This document shows, one piece after another, positions 34,752-45,117 of a stretch of DNA of 64,000 bases. Numbering within the stretch: position 1 is the first letter of the stretch; each line of letters starts with the position of its first letter. The notes beneath the pieces were generated by a model, which had not been told where the DNA came from, made no database searches, and worked only from the letters and a program-made list of their open reading frames with translations. The position numbers and the translations under genes were made by a program. Source of the DNA: Gentiana macrophylla (Eukaryota > Streptophyta > Magnoliopsida > Gentianales > Gentianaceae); assembly GCA_026214975.1 (NCBI GenBank), contig JAOBSW010001128.1, forward strand, positions 1 through 64,000. The letters run 5' to 3'.

Positions 34752-35262
34752 GTTATAGTCACTGTCGGTTCTCGTATGCTATAACTGTTCTTATTGTTAT
34801 TTAGTAGCTAATGTCGGTTTCCGTATTCTACATACCGCCGTGATGAATCTTGTTAGCTTTTAAGACTTATGTGCTTCCTTGTTGTTTTTGTAACTCGTAT
34901 GGGTAGCTACTGTCGGTTTTCCGTAATGCTACCATCTTAGGCCATATGAGTTATATCTGATTAGTATAGCTAACTGTTGGTTTCCATAATGCTATCACCT
35001 TTTGATGAGTCTTAAGGCGCGTCTACACTGCATGTAATGGACAGCACTGTCGTTTATCGTAACCTGTCATTATTTGGTAGACGTTTATGATATACATGTC
35101 GTGTTGCAAATGAGTGGGCTAGTTTCTTTCTCTTATTTTCTTTTATTTTTGCATATCATTCAGATGCATATCATTTAGCTGCATAACATCTAGTTGCATT
35201 GTTTTTCTATTTTTCTTTTATTTTTCTTGAGCGTAGTTAACTGTCGGTTTCCGTAATACTAC
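34752..35262 (+). repeat. Array of stem-loops with a shared ACTGTCGGTTTCCGTAA core
   Basis: At least six units are seen. The stems are GTTATAG/CTATAAC (34752-34785), GTAG/CTAC (34804-34831), GGTAGC/GCTACC with an outer 11-bp stem TAACTCGTATG/CATATGAGTTA (34891-34953), ATAGC/GCTAT (34966-34995), AATGGACAG/CTGTCATT with outer GTCTAC/GTAGAC (35021-35082) and GTAGT/ACTAC (35233-35262). The core has an inner CGG-TTT-CCG; in the 34966 unit it is TGG-TTT-CCA, a compensatory pair. Stem sequences vary while pairing is kept, which suggests selection on RNA structure. A weaker seventh unit may lie near 35297. Confidence 0.7.
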
Positions 35263-36974
35263 CTCGTTTTCTTTAATTTAGTTTCTGCATAGGCCGTAGT
35301 CACTGTAGGGTTGTTCTCGAAACCTGCTCAGCCTGAGCCTGTCAGAATTCATTTTTATTTTTAGGATTGCATATCATGTAGGCTGCATTGTAGTATATTT
35401 TCATGTAGTTGCACCTAGCCTACTGTTGTGTAATATTCCATGTATATGTTCCATCTTTATATGAGCTTAATCTGAAAAATCTTTCTGACTTCTTTTCCAT
35501 GTATAATCCTCTATCATTATTAGTTGGAGTTTGATGTTTCTGTTTCTGTGGCTTTATTCTTAGATGTCCTGAGTTTAAGTGTTGATCTTTCCATCTGAGC
35601 TATTATTTCTTTTTGTGCTTATATCAAACTTCCATATTTAGACGTTTCGATGTTCTCGTACTTTCCTGTTTGATTTTTCCATCCAAGCGATTCTATTTTG
35701 TGCTTTGTATGTTCTATCCCCCTTGCCCCGAGGTATTTCTTTGTTTTTCATGAGTGCGTGGTATTTGCATTAGCTTTTGTGAGTTTTAGACGATATCCGT
35801 TTTCGGTGGATGGTCCACAATCTATCGATATCCTCGAGCATTTCTGGGTCTTTGCGCGATCATTCCGAGTTGCTCCTTCGGAAGACAATCGCCTAAGTTC
35901 TTTACTTCTCTTTATTTTACGCACAACATGAGGACATGTTGTTATTTAAGTGTGGGGAGGGAATAGTTTCATGTATCTACATTCATTTGCCATACTATTA
36001 TATTTCTATGAAAGAGTCTTTGAATTTTAAAAATTTTGTTTTGTTTTGTCCCAAGTGAGCAATGCATATCTTTATTTGAGTTTTTATATCATTGGTGCAT
36101 TATTTTGCATATTTAGTAAATTTAGTTGTTTCACCCAACACTATTTTTCACGTGCCATAGTAAATGATGAGCTATATTTTAAAGCTATGCCCATTTGATT
36201 AGAGATTTTTTTGATGATTATCGCATGATTCTTTGCTTCCATACGAATTTTGAAATTTTAATAGTTTGTGTTTAGAGTTAAAGTATGACATACTGTGAAT
36301 ATCTGAAGGTTTGAATGTGATAGGAGGGATATAATTTAAGGTTTGAATACCAATCTAGGATGAATAATATGAATTATATATATTTAAGTGTCGGAAGTAG
36401 CTGCCGATGATTTGAGTGCGGTAGGGCATTATCACGAAATGTCCTATACCACTATGAGGTTAATAGCTCCCGACTGCCTGATGATAGTAGTCCAGCTAGG
36501 GTGTTATCCCGAAACATCCTATTGCTGGGAATGAGGGCATATATGCTATATATGTGGAATTGATTGAACTTTAAGAAAAATTAGTGAATGGTAATGTGAA
36601 AAGATGGTTGGAAACCTTAGTTATCTTCTGACCATCCCCAGTATAAACTGAAAGATATGTTGTAGGGACTATCCTCTAAGTGTGACGGAAATATTGTAAA
36701 TGCTCCCTATTATCTTTTCGGAATAAGTATGTTTTGTGAGGTGCATGTTATAATCGTTTTTATATTTCTGATTTAGATGGGATGTTGGCTAGTTTTGCTT
36801 GAATCAATTTCAAGTGTGGATTTGGTGGAAATTTATTATGGCTATGCACACACACACTTGGGTGAACCTCTAAACTATTGAATATGTTTTATATTTGCAT
36901 AAGTGTTTATATGTCTCGAGTCTTGATTATGTTTTGTCTTGCTCGGGACGAGCAAGGTTTAAGTGTGGGGGAGT

Positions 36975-38410
36975 TGTTAAGGGTGATTTTATACGTTTTA
37001 TAAGGATATATTTTGTAACAATTCTCTCCATATTCGTATGTTTCTCATAGAAATCGAGCTTTATATTGAAATATTGAGCAAATGAGTTTTAGAAGTATTA
37101 AAGTTCAAAATCAGGTTAATTATGTGATTTTATTGGATAAATATCTTTAGATGTAAGATGTTACATTTTGCATGGTTTTATCGTGATGTAGGTACGCTTG
37201 CATGAGGTGAAAGGAGCTTAAAAGATGTTCAAGTGATGATTTGCATGGAAGGGAAGAGATAGAGATGAAGTTGGAATGAAGATCAAGATTAATTTGGAAG
37301 AAAAAGAGCTGAACGCACGTCCAAGTCCCGTCCAAAGTGGACTGGCGTCCAAATAAGTGGACTGGCGTCCAGGATGAGTTTTTGATTCAGAGAGTTTAGA
37401 CGCCATAGCAAACGGGCGTCCACCTGCGTCCAGAATTCTTGGACGAGCGTCCAGTTGAGTGGACGGGCGTCCACGGCCGACATGCTGAAAACCGACCTAT
37501 TTCTCCTATAAATAGCAGCGCGATTTCAACCCTAAAGCACACAATATTCGACTCTTATTGATACACCATCATAAAGGAGCAACCCTAGCGCTTGACCCCC
37601 TTTGGGGAGGTGGGGTGGCAATTAGATTAGATTTTTTTTTATTTCGTTTTCTTTCTATTTCGCTGCTGCGTTTTCTCTGCACTTCATGCTGGGAGGTTGC
37701 GATTGTTCAAACGATGTAACTCTTTTCATCAGGTTTTTCTATCTTTTATTTAAGTTTATGTTTTGATCTTTGATTCAAAGTTGTATCTTTTCCTATGCGT
37801 TTATTTGTTCATGCACGTATATCGGAAGATGGTTGCTTTTGATGTTTGATTTTGATGGAAGTCATGATTAGACCTAGATCACCATAGGAAAGATTAGGTT
37901 TTTAGCCTTGACATAACGGAAGTTGATAGGTTAATTATCTAGGTTGTTAGATTTAAAATCTTGCACCTTGGTTTGTTTGCGTCAATTCTATACATTGGAA
38001 GATGTTAGATTGATAGAGCTAATTATCTACTGAAGTAGTATTCATACCTTCGAGAGGTGAACCACATCTTTAGTTAATCATCACAAGATAACCTTAGGTA
38101 GAGATAGAGGTTTGAAGGATTGGATGATTTTGTTTGTTCATTGTTAATCTCCATGTTCATCTTCTTGTTTATTTCCTTTTATAGTTAGTAGTTTAGATTT
38201 AGTTTTTATCGCTTTTATCCTTCACGGCTTTGGGTGACAATCCTCTGTCAGTTTATTTTATCTTTTTTAGTTTCGTTTTAGTAGTAACAACCTTAGGAAA
38301 ATTAATGAACTAGATACCCGATTCCTCTGTGACCGACTCCGGTATTAATCGCTATACTACGATCCCTACACTTGGGGAAATACCGGATTTATAAATTATA
38401 TTACTTCTAT
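36975..38410 (+). repeat. Athila-like LTR of subfamily L2, 3' end lost
   Basis: It starts TGTTAAGGGTGATTTTATACG after a PPT. It shares the general LTR plan with L1 and L3 but differs through much of its length. A dyad cluster (37313-37475) precedes the TATA box CTATAAATAG (37506-37515). Near 38410 homology to LTR ends stops, before the expected CCGTGACA, and runs into ORFx upstream sequence. The last ~40 bp of the LTR and all of gag-pol are missing at this junction. Confidence 0.82.
37313..37475 (+). repeat. Dyad cluster in LTR L2
   Basis: Copies include GAACGCACGTCC, GGACTGGCGTCC twice, AACGGGCGTCC, GGACGAGCGTCC and GGACGGGCGTCC. The last copy ends about 35 bp before the TATA box. Confidence 0.82.
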
Positions 38411-38532
38411 ACCTTTTATATTAGTTGTTTTGTTTTATGCTTTGATAGTATTAGTATTTAAGTTTAGTTTATTCAGTTTTAGCCTTATTAAGTTGTTGTT
38501 TCTATCTCATCGATTAGTTGTGCTTTCTAGAT

Positions 38533-38929
38533 ATGGATTTCGTGTGTTGGCCGGAGGAGTTACCTTTCCTTAGGAGGATTCCACTCATTACTGTAGATGA
38601 CGGACCGGGAGGAACCATCGTTTTGCACGTAGATTTTGACATTAGTACCCGCGTCAAGACGGTCACCTATGTTCTCATTGTTCCCGTTGTTCGGGAGGTG
38701 GAGACTTTACTACTGAGGAGTTACGGGCAGCTCTAGGACGTCCTTACACCATCCTCAATGATCCGATGCTGACAGATTTAGCGCTAGTGCTGCAAGCTGA
38801 GCACTTTCGAGGTGTTGATGTAGCTGGTGAGGACTGGGGTTTACAAGATGAGTATGATTTCCCTCCGGCGATTGACATGCTCCGCCGCCTCATTCAGTGA
38901 TCGATTGGTCGGACATTTATGATGACTAG
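38533..38929 (+). pseudogene. ORFx, plus copy with a frameshift
   Basis: The ATG at 38533 opens MDFVCWPEELPFLRRIPLIT. The frame is lost near 38688, where one C is missing relative to the intact minus copy, and the coding sequence resumes to the TAG at 38927. A second difference near 38790 (GTGCTGCAAGCTGAG) is also at CTG. Function unknown. The post-ORF motif CGACGTAAAACAAAAGCGCC with GGGAGGCAACC follows at 38950-38992. Confidence 0.65.
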
Positions 38930-39146
38930 CGTTCTTAGGATATTTAAATCGAGCAAACGACGTAAAACAAAAGCGCCGAGTGGGAGGCAACCTTTGTTTT
39001 CCATCTGTTTTTATTTATTTTCTAGTAATTTTATGTACTTCGTTTGATTTTTATTTGTATTTTTGAAGTTTTATTTAAGTTTAATAAGAAGGGCAATTTT
39101 GAATTTGATGTGTATGGAAATTTTATGATTTTTGCACTTAAAGCTG

Positions 39147-39368
39147 CGTGGACGCCCGCCCGAAACTCGGACGCCCGTCCGCTTTGACCAATTTCGGGAC
39201 GGCGCCCACTAAGCCTGGACGCCCGCCTCCGCTTTATTCCTCCAATCTCAGTATGTGATTCAAAATCTTGACGAAGCGTTTAATAACTGACGCCCGCCCG
39301 ATTCATCGATTTTCCGGTGGGCGCCCGTCCACCGAGTTGGACAGCGCCCAACCTCTCGTCTATATATA
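39147..39368 (+). promoter_or_regulatory. Internal promoter candidate ahead of ORF2
   Basis: A cluster of GGACGCCCGCCC and GGACGCCCGTCC dyads (39147-39350) is followed by TATATATACCCC at 39361. The arrangement copies that of the LTR promoters. A leader of about 600 bp follows, with a strong splice-donor-like CTCG-GTAAGT at 39657-39666 and a pyrimidine-rich stretch further on. A spliced leader for ORF2 is therefore plausible. Positions 39369-39967 otherwise hold no gene. Confidence 0.6.
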
Positions 39369-39752
39369 CCCCTTCATCGAGTGAACCTCACTTTTCGTAA
39401 TTTCAAAAATCAAAAACGGTTTCTCTCCTCCTTTTGCCCTAAAATCGTCGATTCTAAACCGATTTGAGCGATTCAAAGTGCTACTGAGCCGCCCTTGATA
39501 CCTCTCTTTGATTTTCATAACCAAATCCCCACCACACGATATTTTTGGAGAATCGGGACCCACTTGATCCGACTTTTTGAGAGAAAGATCCGATTTTGGG
39601 AGCCAATTTTGTGTTGTTTGGACTCGTTTTCACCTCAATCAACATCTACTCACCCTACTCGGTAAGTTAGTAACAACTTTTCTAGATTTCATTCACGTTT
39701 TTGTGAGTTCGATCTTTGGGTCGGCTCGTTTTCTTGAATGTCACCTTAATTT

Positions 39753-39753
<1 letters not shown>

Positions 39754-39797
<44 letters not shown>
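39754..39797 (+). repeat. Poly-T run of 44 bases
   Basis: An uninterrupted T run; the inverted-repeat partner has only 9 A at 29392-29400. Recent slippage or a sequencing problem. The 39577-39831 ORF owes its Phe run to it and is not a gene. Confidence 0.85.
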
Positions 39798-39799
<2 letters not shown>

Positions 39800-39967
39800 G
39801 GTTTTGGTGTTTTTCTGCTCTGTTTTGGTGATGTGGTGTTGTGATGGGTGGTGACTGGATGATTATGATTGTGGTTTGTGGTTTGGTTGATTTGAAATCC
39901 CGCTTTGGATGTTAAACGGGTATCTTTTGTGCACATTTGGATTGTTTGGTTTAGACTAGGCGTGGAA

Positions 39968-41469
39968 ATGGTTCATAAGAAGGCAGTTGTGAAGAGGCAT
40001 GGTAAGGAAGTGGCCCGGGAGGCGGGGAAAAAGCGTAAAGAAATTGACCCTACCTTAGTTGATCCTAACCGGGGTGTGAGTATTCGTGAGCAACCCCCTA
40101 GAGCCACCCAAACTAGGGCAACCTTAAGAGATGAGCCAACTTCGGAGTCTGAGACCGATGATGATGTGCCTTTGGTACGGATGCCTAGAGTTCAGAAAGG
40201 TGGAGGTTCGTCTAGGGCTGAGGAACTGTCGATGCTACCCGGGAAGAGGAACCGGTTGTACCTAGGGTAGCCCCTCCTAGAAAGAAGTCTAAAACCGTTG
40301 CCCCGATGCCATTGCCTCGTCGATTCGTGAACCCTAGAGCCCATGAAGTTTATACTAAACATTACTTTTCGAGAAACATGTTGGTTGAGAGGGCTATTTT
40401 GGAGGCGAAGGTCGATCCGGGGTTCGTTAAGTTGCTTAAGGATAGGAAATGGGAGGCCTTGATGACAATCCCGACTACCCCGGTGAATAGCTCCCTAGTT
40501 CGGGAATTTTATGCAAACTGTTCGGAAACCGACTTGGGGACAAAGGTAGTCGTGGTTCGAGGGGTGGAAGTTCCCTTTACACCGGAGGTAATTAATCGGA
40601 AATACAACTTAGCGGCTTTCGAGGGTCGGGATTATAAGGAGGAGATTGTGCATAGACAGAGTTTGGGACAGGATCCTTTGGAGGAGTTGAGATTGAGAGT
40701 TTGCCCGGATGTGGCCTGGACGTTGAGACCGGGAGGAGACCGGAAAGAGTTGGTCACCACGACCTGGACGGAGGACTGGAAGGTCCAGTGTCGATTTATT
40801 CAGAGTCGGTTGTTGCCTAAAAACAACTTGACACATTTTCATATTGGTGACCTGGGAATGTTGTACGCGTTGACATTTGGTTTGAATGTGGATGTGGGAC
40901 AGGCATTGTATGACGAGATCTCGATCAATCAGAAGGTTTATACACGGAGCTTGATCGTCCCTCACTTGATCCACAGTTTGTGTCTCGATGCCGGTGTGCC
41001 TGAGTTTGGGGCGGATCATAAACCGAAGAACCCTAGGCCTTTACAAAGGGAAAAGAGTAAGCCTCGGGACATTTCGAGGCGGAGGCACCTCACGGAGCCT
41101 GGTTCATCGGCAACACCTCGTGCATCCTCCCTTCCTCCTTTATCTCCCGCTGTCAGGATGCGGTTAAGCATGGCAAATAGTTTCCGGGAATGGCTCGGTG
41201 ATATTCGGGATACACAGAACAACATTTTGACAACTCTTCAGTGCATCTGTGAAGGCCGGCAACCGAGGGATGACAGGATCTTCAATCCGAGCTCCGTTGA
41301 TTATCTCTTTGCTGATGAGATTGAGCAGGTCATTGCGGATGTTCTACACGACTCTGAGTCATCTTCAGATGAGGAGCAGCCTGACTCGGCAGCTAGGGCT
41401 ACGGAACCACCTTCTGGACCCTCCTCTGATCCTCCAGCTGATGATTCTGCGGCGCCGAGCCAACCTTGA
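39968..41469 (+). pseudogene. ORF2, env-position protein of the Athila-like element (one frameshift)
   Basis: The ATG at 39968 opens a basic N-terminus (MVHKKAVVKRHGKEVAREAGKK). One frameshift near 40230 (at a CTG that reads differently in the minus copy) separates it from the 387-codon frame ending at 41469. Undamaged length would be about 500 residues. The middle part has ERAILEAKVDPGFVKLL, WEALMTIPTTPVNSSLVREF, VVVRGVEVPFTPEVINRKYN and SRLLPKNNLTHFHIGD, resembling the 'putative plant transposon protein' domain (PF20167, from memory). The C-terminus is Ser/Asp/Glu- and Pro-rich. There is no obvious signal peptide or transmembrane segment, so an envelope function is not supported. Its own TATA box lies 600 bp upstream. 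Confidence 0.75.
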
Positions 41470-42895
41470 TCTTGTTTTGTCTATTTTCACATTGGTTGTT
41501 TTGTATTGACATTTTTACTTGGTTCGTTGTATTTTTGATATTGCTACTATTTATTTTCGATGGATCTTGTAAGCCATAAGGCGAGCGTACTTTCATTTCC
41601 ACTGTGTTTCAACTTTCTGGATGTATTGAGTGCTCTCACTTTGATTTATCTTTATTTTTGATATCTCTTTTCATGTTGGTATGACTTCCCGTTTTCCCGA
41701 GATGGTTCCATGTTGTCTAAGATGTGCGAGTATCTACATTGTGCAGTTACGCATTCTTGATATCATTATGAAGGCTCGGCCCGACCAACGATTCGCGTTC
41801 GATTTAAATCGGCTAAGTCTTTTCCTTTTTCTTTCGTTTTGCACAACATGAGGACATGTTGATTTTTAAGTGTGGGGGAGGGGAATGTTTCGATATGTAT
41901 CTACACATTTGTTTAATTCGTAATGTTTCTATGCAAATGAGCTAAAATTTTTGAAATTTTCCGACACTGTTGTTTTTGTTTTGTCCCGAGTAGGCGATTC
42001 GATTAAATGTATCATATATTTGGTAAGTTAGATGTTTCACGACCTTTGTTTTTCACGAGCCATAGTGAATGATGAGCTAATTTATAAAGTTATACCCCTT
42101 TTGGATTAGTGGTTTTTATTTTCTCGTAAGTCATGTGCTTAGTGCTACGTATATATCGTGAGGTTTATGATAGTTTGTATTTAGTTCCAAGTATGTTATA
42201 CTGTGAATATCTAGACGTTTGAATGTGATAAGTAACACGGGGCTAATGTCAATTAAAAAGACAAGTTAAAAGTTGAATTAATATGAAATTATTTGTGTGT
42301 GTCGAAAGCTAGTCGATGATTGGAGTGAGATAGGGTATACCACGTATGTCCTATACCACTATGATGACTAAAAGCTCACGGCGAGTCGAGAAAAAGTCGC
42401 TTTATGATTGGAGTGAGGTAGGTATTATCTCGAAATGTCCTATTCTCGCTATGACGACAGGCAAGAGCTCATTCGATGTGTGTTTTAAGTGAAAAGTTAA
42501 ATCAACTGATAAAGTGTTATGAAATGTATATAAGACTAAGTTATCGTCTACCTTATCCCCAAAGTAGAAACCGATGAGATATGTTGTAGGGATTATCCTC
42601 TCGAGTATTTCGAAAGGCCCTAGATATATTCGATCATTCTTTTCGGGATATATCACGTTTGTAGGGTGCATCTTATGAGTGTCCTTTATTACTAGTCTAC
42701 AAGGGGTATTAGCTAGTTTTGCTTTGAGTTTCTCGAGTTTGGATATAGTGGAAGTTCATTATGGCTATGCACACGCACAAGGGTGAACTTCGATTTATTG
42801 GATATGTGTTATGCATGTTTAGATGCTGTTCTTCTCTCGAGCCTAACTTTTGTTTTGTTTTGCTCGGGACGAGCAAAAGCTTAAGTGTGGGGAGT
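41470..42895 (+). other. 3' non-coding region and PPT of the L3 element
   Basis: No ORF of note. It holds the AACATG-AGGA-CATGTT palindrome (41845-41860) with a following purine tract, the tandem pair (42315-42470) and the PPT AAGTGTGGGGAGT (42883-42895) after CTCGGGACGAGCAAAAGC. Confidence 0.78.
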
Positions 42896-44468
42896 TGTTA
42901 AGGGTGAATTTATACGATTTATAACGCTATATTCTATGATATTTTTCCCCGTAATTGTACTAAATTGCATAAGAAACGAGGGTTTAATGGATATATTGAG
43001 CAAATGAGATTTTAAATGAGTTAATCGCAAACTTGGTTAATTTTGGCGTTTTAATTGTGATTTTATGATTATTTGAGCATTATTACATTTTGCGATGTTT
43101 TTATGTGTTATAGATACATGTTTGAGGCTCAAAAGATGATCAAAGGTTGATTAAGTTCGAGCTAATTGATGATAAAAGAGATAATGAAGAAGTGGGATAG
43201 AGATAGAAGAGATAAAGATCAATAAATCAAAATCGATCATATCAAGCGGCGTCGAGAATCTCCGTCCAGTGGACGGGCGTCTGGTGTAATTGAACGAGCG
43301 TCCAGGATGTCATCTTTGATTCAGGAAGTTTGGACGCTGGAGTGGACGCCGTCTGGACGAGCGTCTGGTCATGACTCGGCCCGATTTGAAGTTCATATGA
43401 AGAGTGGACGGGCGTTCAAGGTTTCAGACAGGCGTCCGGTGGCGACTTAGCGAGAACCGACTTTAAAATCTATATATAGTCGGTTGTTTTCTCCACAAAA
43501 GGGATCATACACACAATATTCAAAACCCTAAACCTAGGGGCGGCTTTAGGCTGCGTTTTCATCTTTTATTCCTATTTTTATGCTCTTAATTTAGATTAAA
43601 CACTAGTTACTTTTATGCAATGCTTTTTACGCAAATTTGAGTTCTTGAGGATGTTCAGAGGCTAAAAGCTTCATCAAAGCGAGTATTGTGAAGCCGTCCA
43701 ACAATTGTTGATTTCGTTTCCTTCGATTATCTTGTGAGTTTTAATAAAGGTTGTTTCTTATTCATGCTTATTCATGTTTAATTTGCTTTTATATCGGAAG
43801 ATATGCATGTGTTGATTGTTTATTGTTGATGGAAGTCTTAATAAACCTAGATCACCATGAATAAGAATAGTAACTCGAATCTATCATAACGGAAGTTAAT
43901 AGGTCCGATTCTTAGGTTATAAACACAAAGTTTGCACCTTTGGTCATTAAACGCGTTAATCTTACATCGGAAGATAGTAGATTGATAGATGAACTTTCTA
44001 AGGAATTAGGGTTCATGTTTAGGTGAGGTGAATCACAACCTGAATAAAAACTGCAATATAATCGAGATAGGGAATCAATGCTTGTTGGATAGGTGGATCA
44101 ATCCTCGTTTGCTCGTTATAAATTTGATTTAAATCCTTAAAAGCTTGAATTTGTCTAGTTAGTTTACTTTTATCTGCACCTTAGATTAGTTAGTTTAAAT
44201 TGGTTCGCAGCCCGTATCTTTCCTGGCTTTAGATCATCTCTTCTGTCCAGTTTTACGTTTTAGTTAAGTTTAATTTACAGTCTTCGTTTAGTTTTATCCG
44301 TTATTTAGCTTAGTAATCGTGACATAGGTTAGTTAGATAAAAACTAGAAATCACAATCGTTTAGTTCCCCGTAAGATCGACCCGGCATTAGCCTCCATAC
44401 TACGATCCTTATACTTGAGGTTAACCGGATTATTACTTGTTTATTCTGTGTTGATAAAATCCGTGACA
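42896..44468 (+). repeat. Athila-like LTR of subfamily L3 (right end of the composite)
   Basis: It starts TGTTAAGGGTGAATTTATACG after the PPT and ends AATCCGTGACA next to the CTCTT duplication. It matches the LTR of element E (55376-56906, minus) much better than L1 or L2. Dyads at 43245-43440 precede a TATA box (TATATATA, 43471). Length is 1,573 bp. Confidence 0.88.
43245..43440 (+). repeat. Dyad cluster in LTR L3
   Basis: Copies include GTGGACGGGCGTCTGG, GAACGAGCGTCC, TGGACGCCGTCTGGACG, GTGGACGGGCGTTC and AGACAGGCGTCCGG, the last about 30 bp before the TATA box. Confidence 0.8.
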
Positions 44469-44473
44469 CTCTT
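44469..44473. other. Target-site duplication CTCTT, right copy
   Basis: Matches 11918-11922. See the left copy. Confidence 0.9.
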
Positions 44474-45117
44474 CATCTTTCTCACTACTGATTTCAGCTT
44501 TTAATGCCTTCTTGCTCTTTCTTCGGTCTGAGGACTTGTATTTCTTCTTGTCTTCCTCATTTTCTTTCTCTTCAGGACAGTCAGCCTTGAAATGTCCTTT
44601 CTTCTTGCAATTGAAGCATCTGTATTTATCATCATTTTTCTTCTTGTCTTTGCTTAAGTTTGATTTCTTAGTTGATGATGAACTCCCTTTGGACTGTTTC
44701 TTGCTAAACCTGTCAAAACGTTTGATTAGTAAAGAAATTTGTTCTTTGAGCTCTTGTGTCTCTTTGTTGGTTGTGTCTGCCGCTTTACTCTACTGGGGTG
44801 CTACCAGTGCACTGGCCTTGTGTGGCTCTGCTGGTGCACTGTCTTCATTGTTAAGCTCGAATTCATGAGCTTTTAACTGAGACATTAATGTCAATGTGTC
44901 AGTTTTCTCAAGATCTATTGTTCCTTTGAGTACAGATGTGATGATTTTCCATCTTTCTGGTAGGCTTCTCAAGATCTTCAGGCAGACTTCTTTTTGAGCA
45001 TATTTGTGACCAAGTTGTTGCAGCTCACTGATGATACTTGAAAATATGTTATCCATTTGGTCAATGGATTCACCATTCTTCATCTTGATGTTCTTAAATT
45101 TCTGTTTGGCAACAAAT
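44469..45117 (-). pseudogene. Gag fragment of the Sirevirus-like element
   Basis: The minus frame from about 45117 reads VAKQKFKNIKMKNGES, CLKILRSLPERWKIITSVLK and LMSQLKAHEFELN, the copia UBN2-type gag. After a stop near 44790, DKYRCFNCKKKGHFKADC (44581-44634) is a canonical CCHC zinc knuckle, followed by an acidic stretch. It ends at 44469, where the composite is inserted, and continues at 11922. The start of gag and the 5' LTR are gone; the left sequence changes character near 45118. Confidence 0.85.

Larger units (their letters stand above)
33156..36974 (+). mobile_element. Non-coding internal region of an Athila-like derivative (LARD-like)
   Basis: From the PBS to the PPT there is no gag or pol. 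It consists of a long leader (33156-about 35690) and the Athila-type 3' region (about 35690-36974). The 3' region has the palindrome plus purine tract (35925-35960), the tandem pair (36405-36545) and the PPT AAGTGTGGGGGAGT (36961-36974). The leader carries two dyad-pair clusters and the stem-loop array. Large retrotransposon derivatives with structured non-coding interiors are known in plants; whether this copy is one or a deletion product is not settled. Confidence 0.65.
38421..42795 (+). repeat. Right arm of the 4.4-kb inverted repeat
   Basis: Reverse counterpart of 26334-30735. It carries ORFx, the post-ORF motif, the internal promoter, ORF2 and the 3' non-coding region, and unlike the left arm continues into a PPT and LTR (42883-44468). 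Confidence 0.85.
11923..44468 (+). mobile_element. 32.5-kb composite Athila-like insertion in the Sirevirus-like gag
   Basis: The block is bounded by TG...CA LTR ends and by CTCTT on both sides. Going right it contains LTR L1a, gag-pol A1, LTR L1b, gag-protease A2, an inverted block 26334-33120, a gag-pol-less leader with PBS, LTR L2, the ORFx-ORF2 module and LTR L3. The outer LTRs belong to different subfamilies (L1 and L3), which a simple insertion would not give. Concatemer integration, later recombination between nested copies, or an assembly chimera could explain it. Confidence 0.75.

Noticed and set aside
39577..39831. 84-codon ORF with a long Phe run
   Set aside because: It is created by the poly-T run in a leader; the inverted copy lacks it.
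40609..41019. 136-codon minus-strand ORF
   Set aside because: It is antisense to ORF2, and the same antisense frame appears only in pieces in the inverted copy.
39968..41469. Calling ORF2 an envelope gene
   Set aside because: Only the position fits; there is no signal peptide, membrane span or fusion-like segment to support it.
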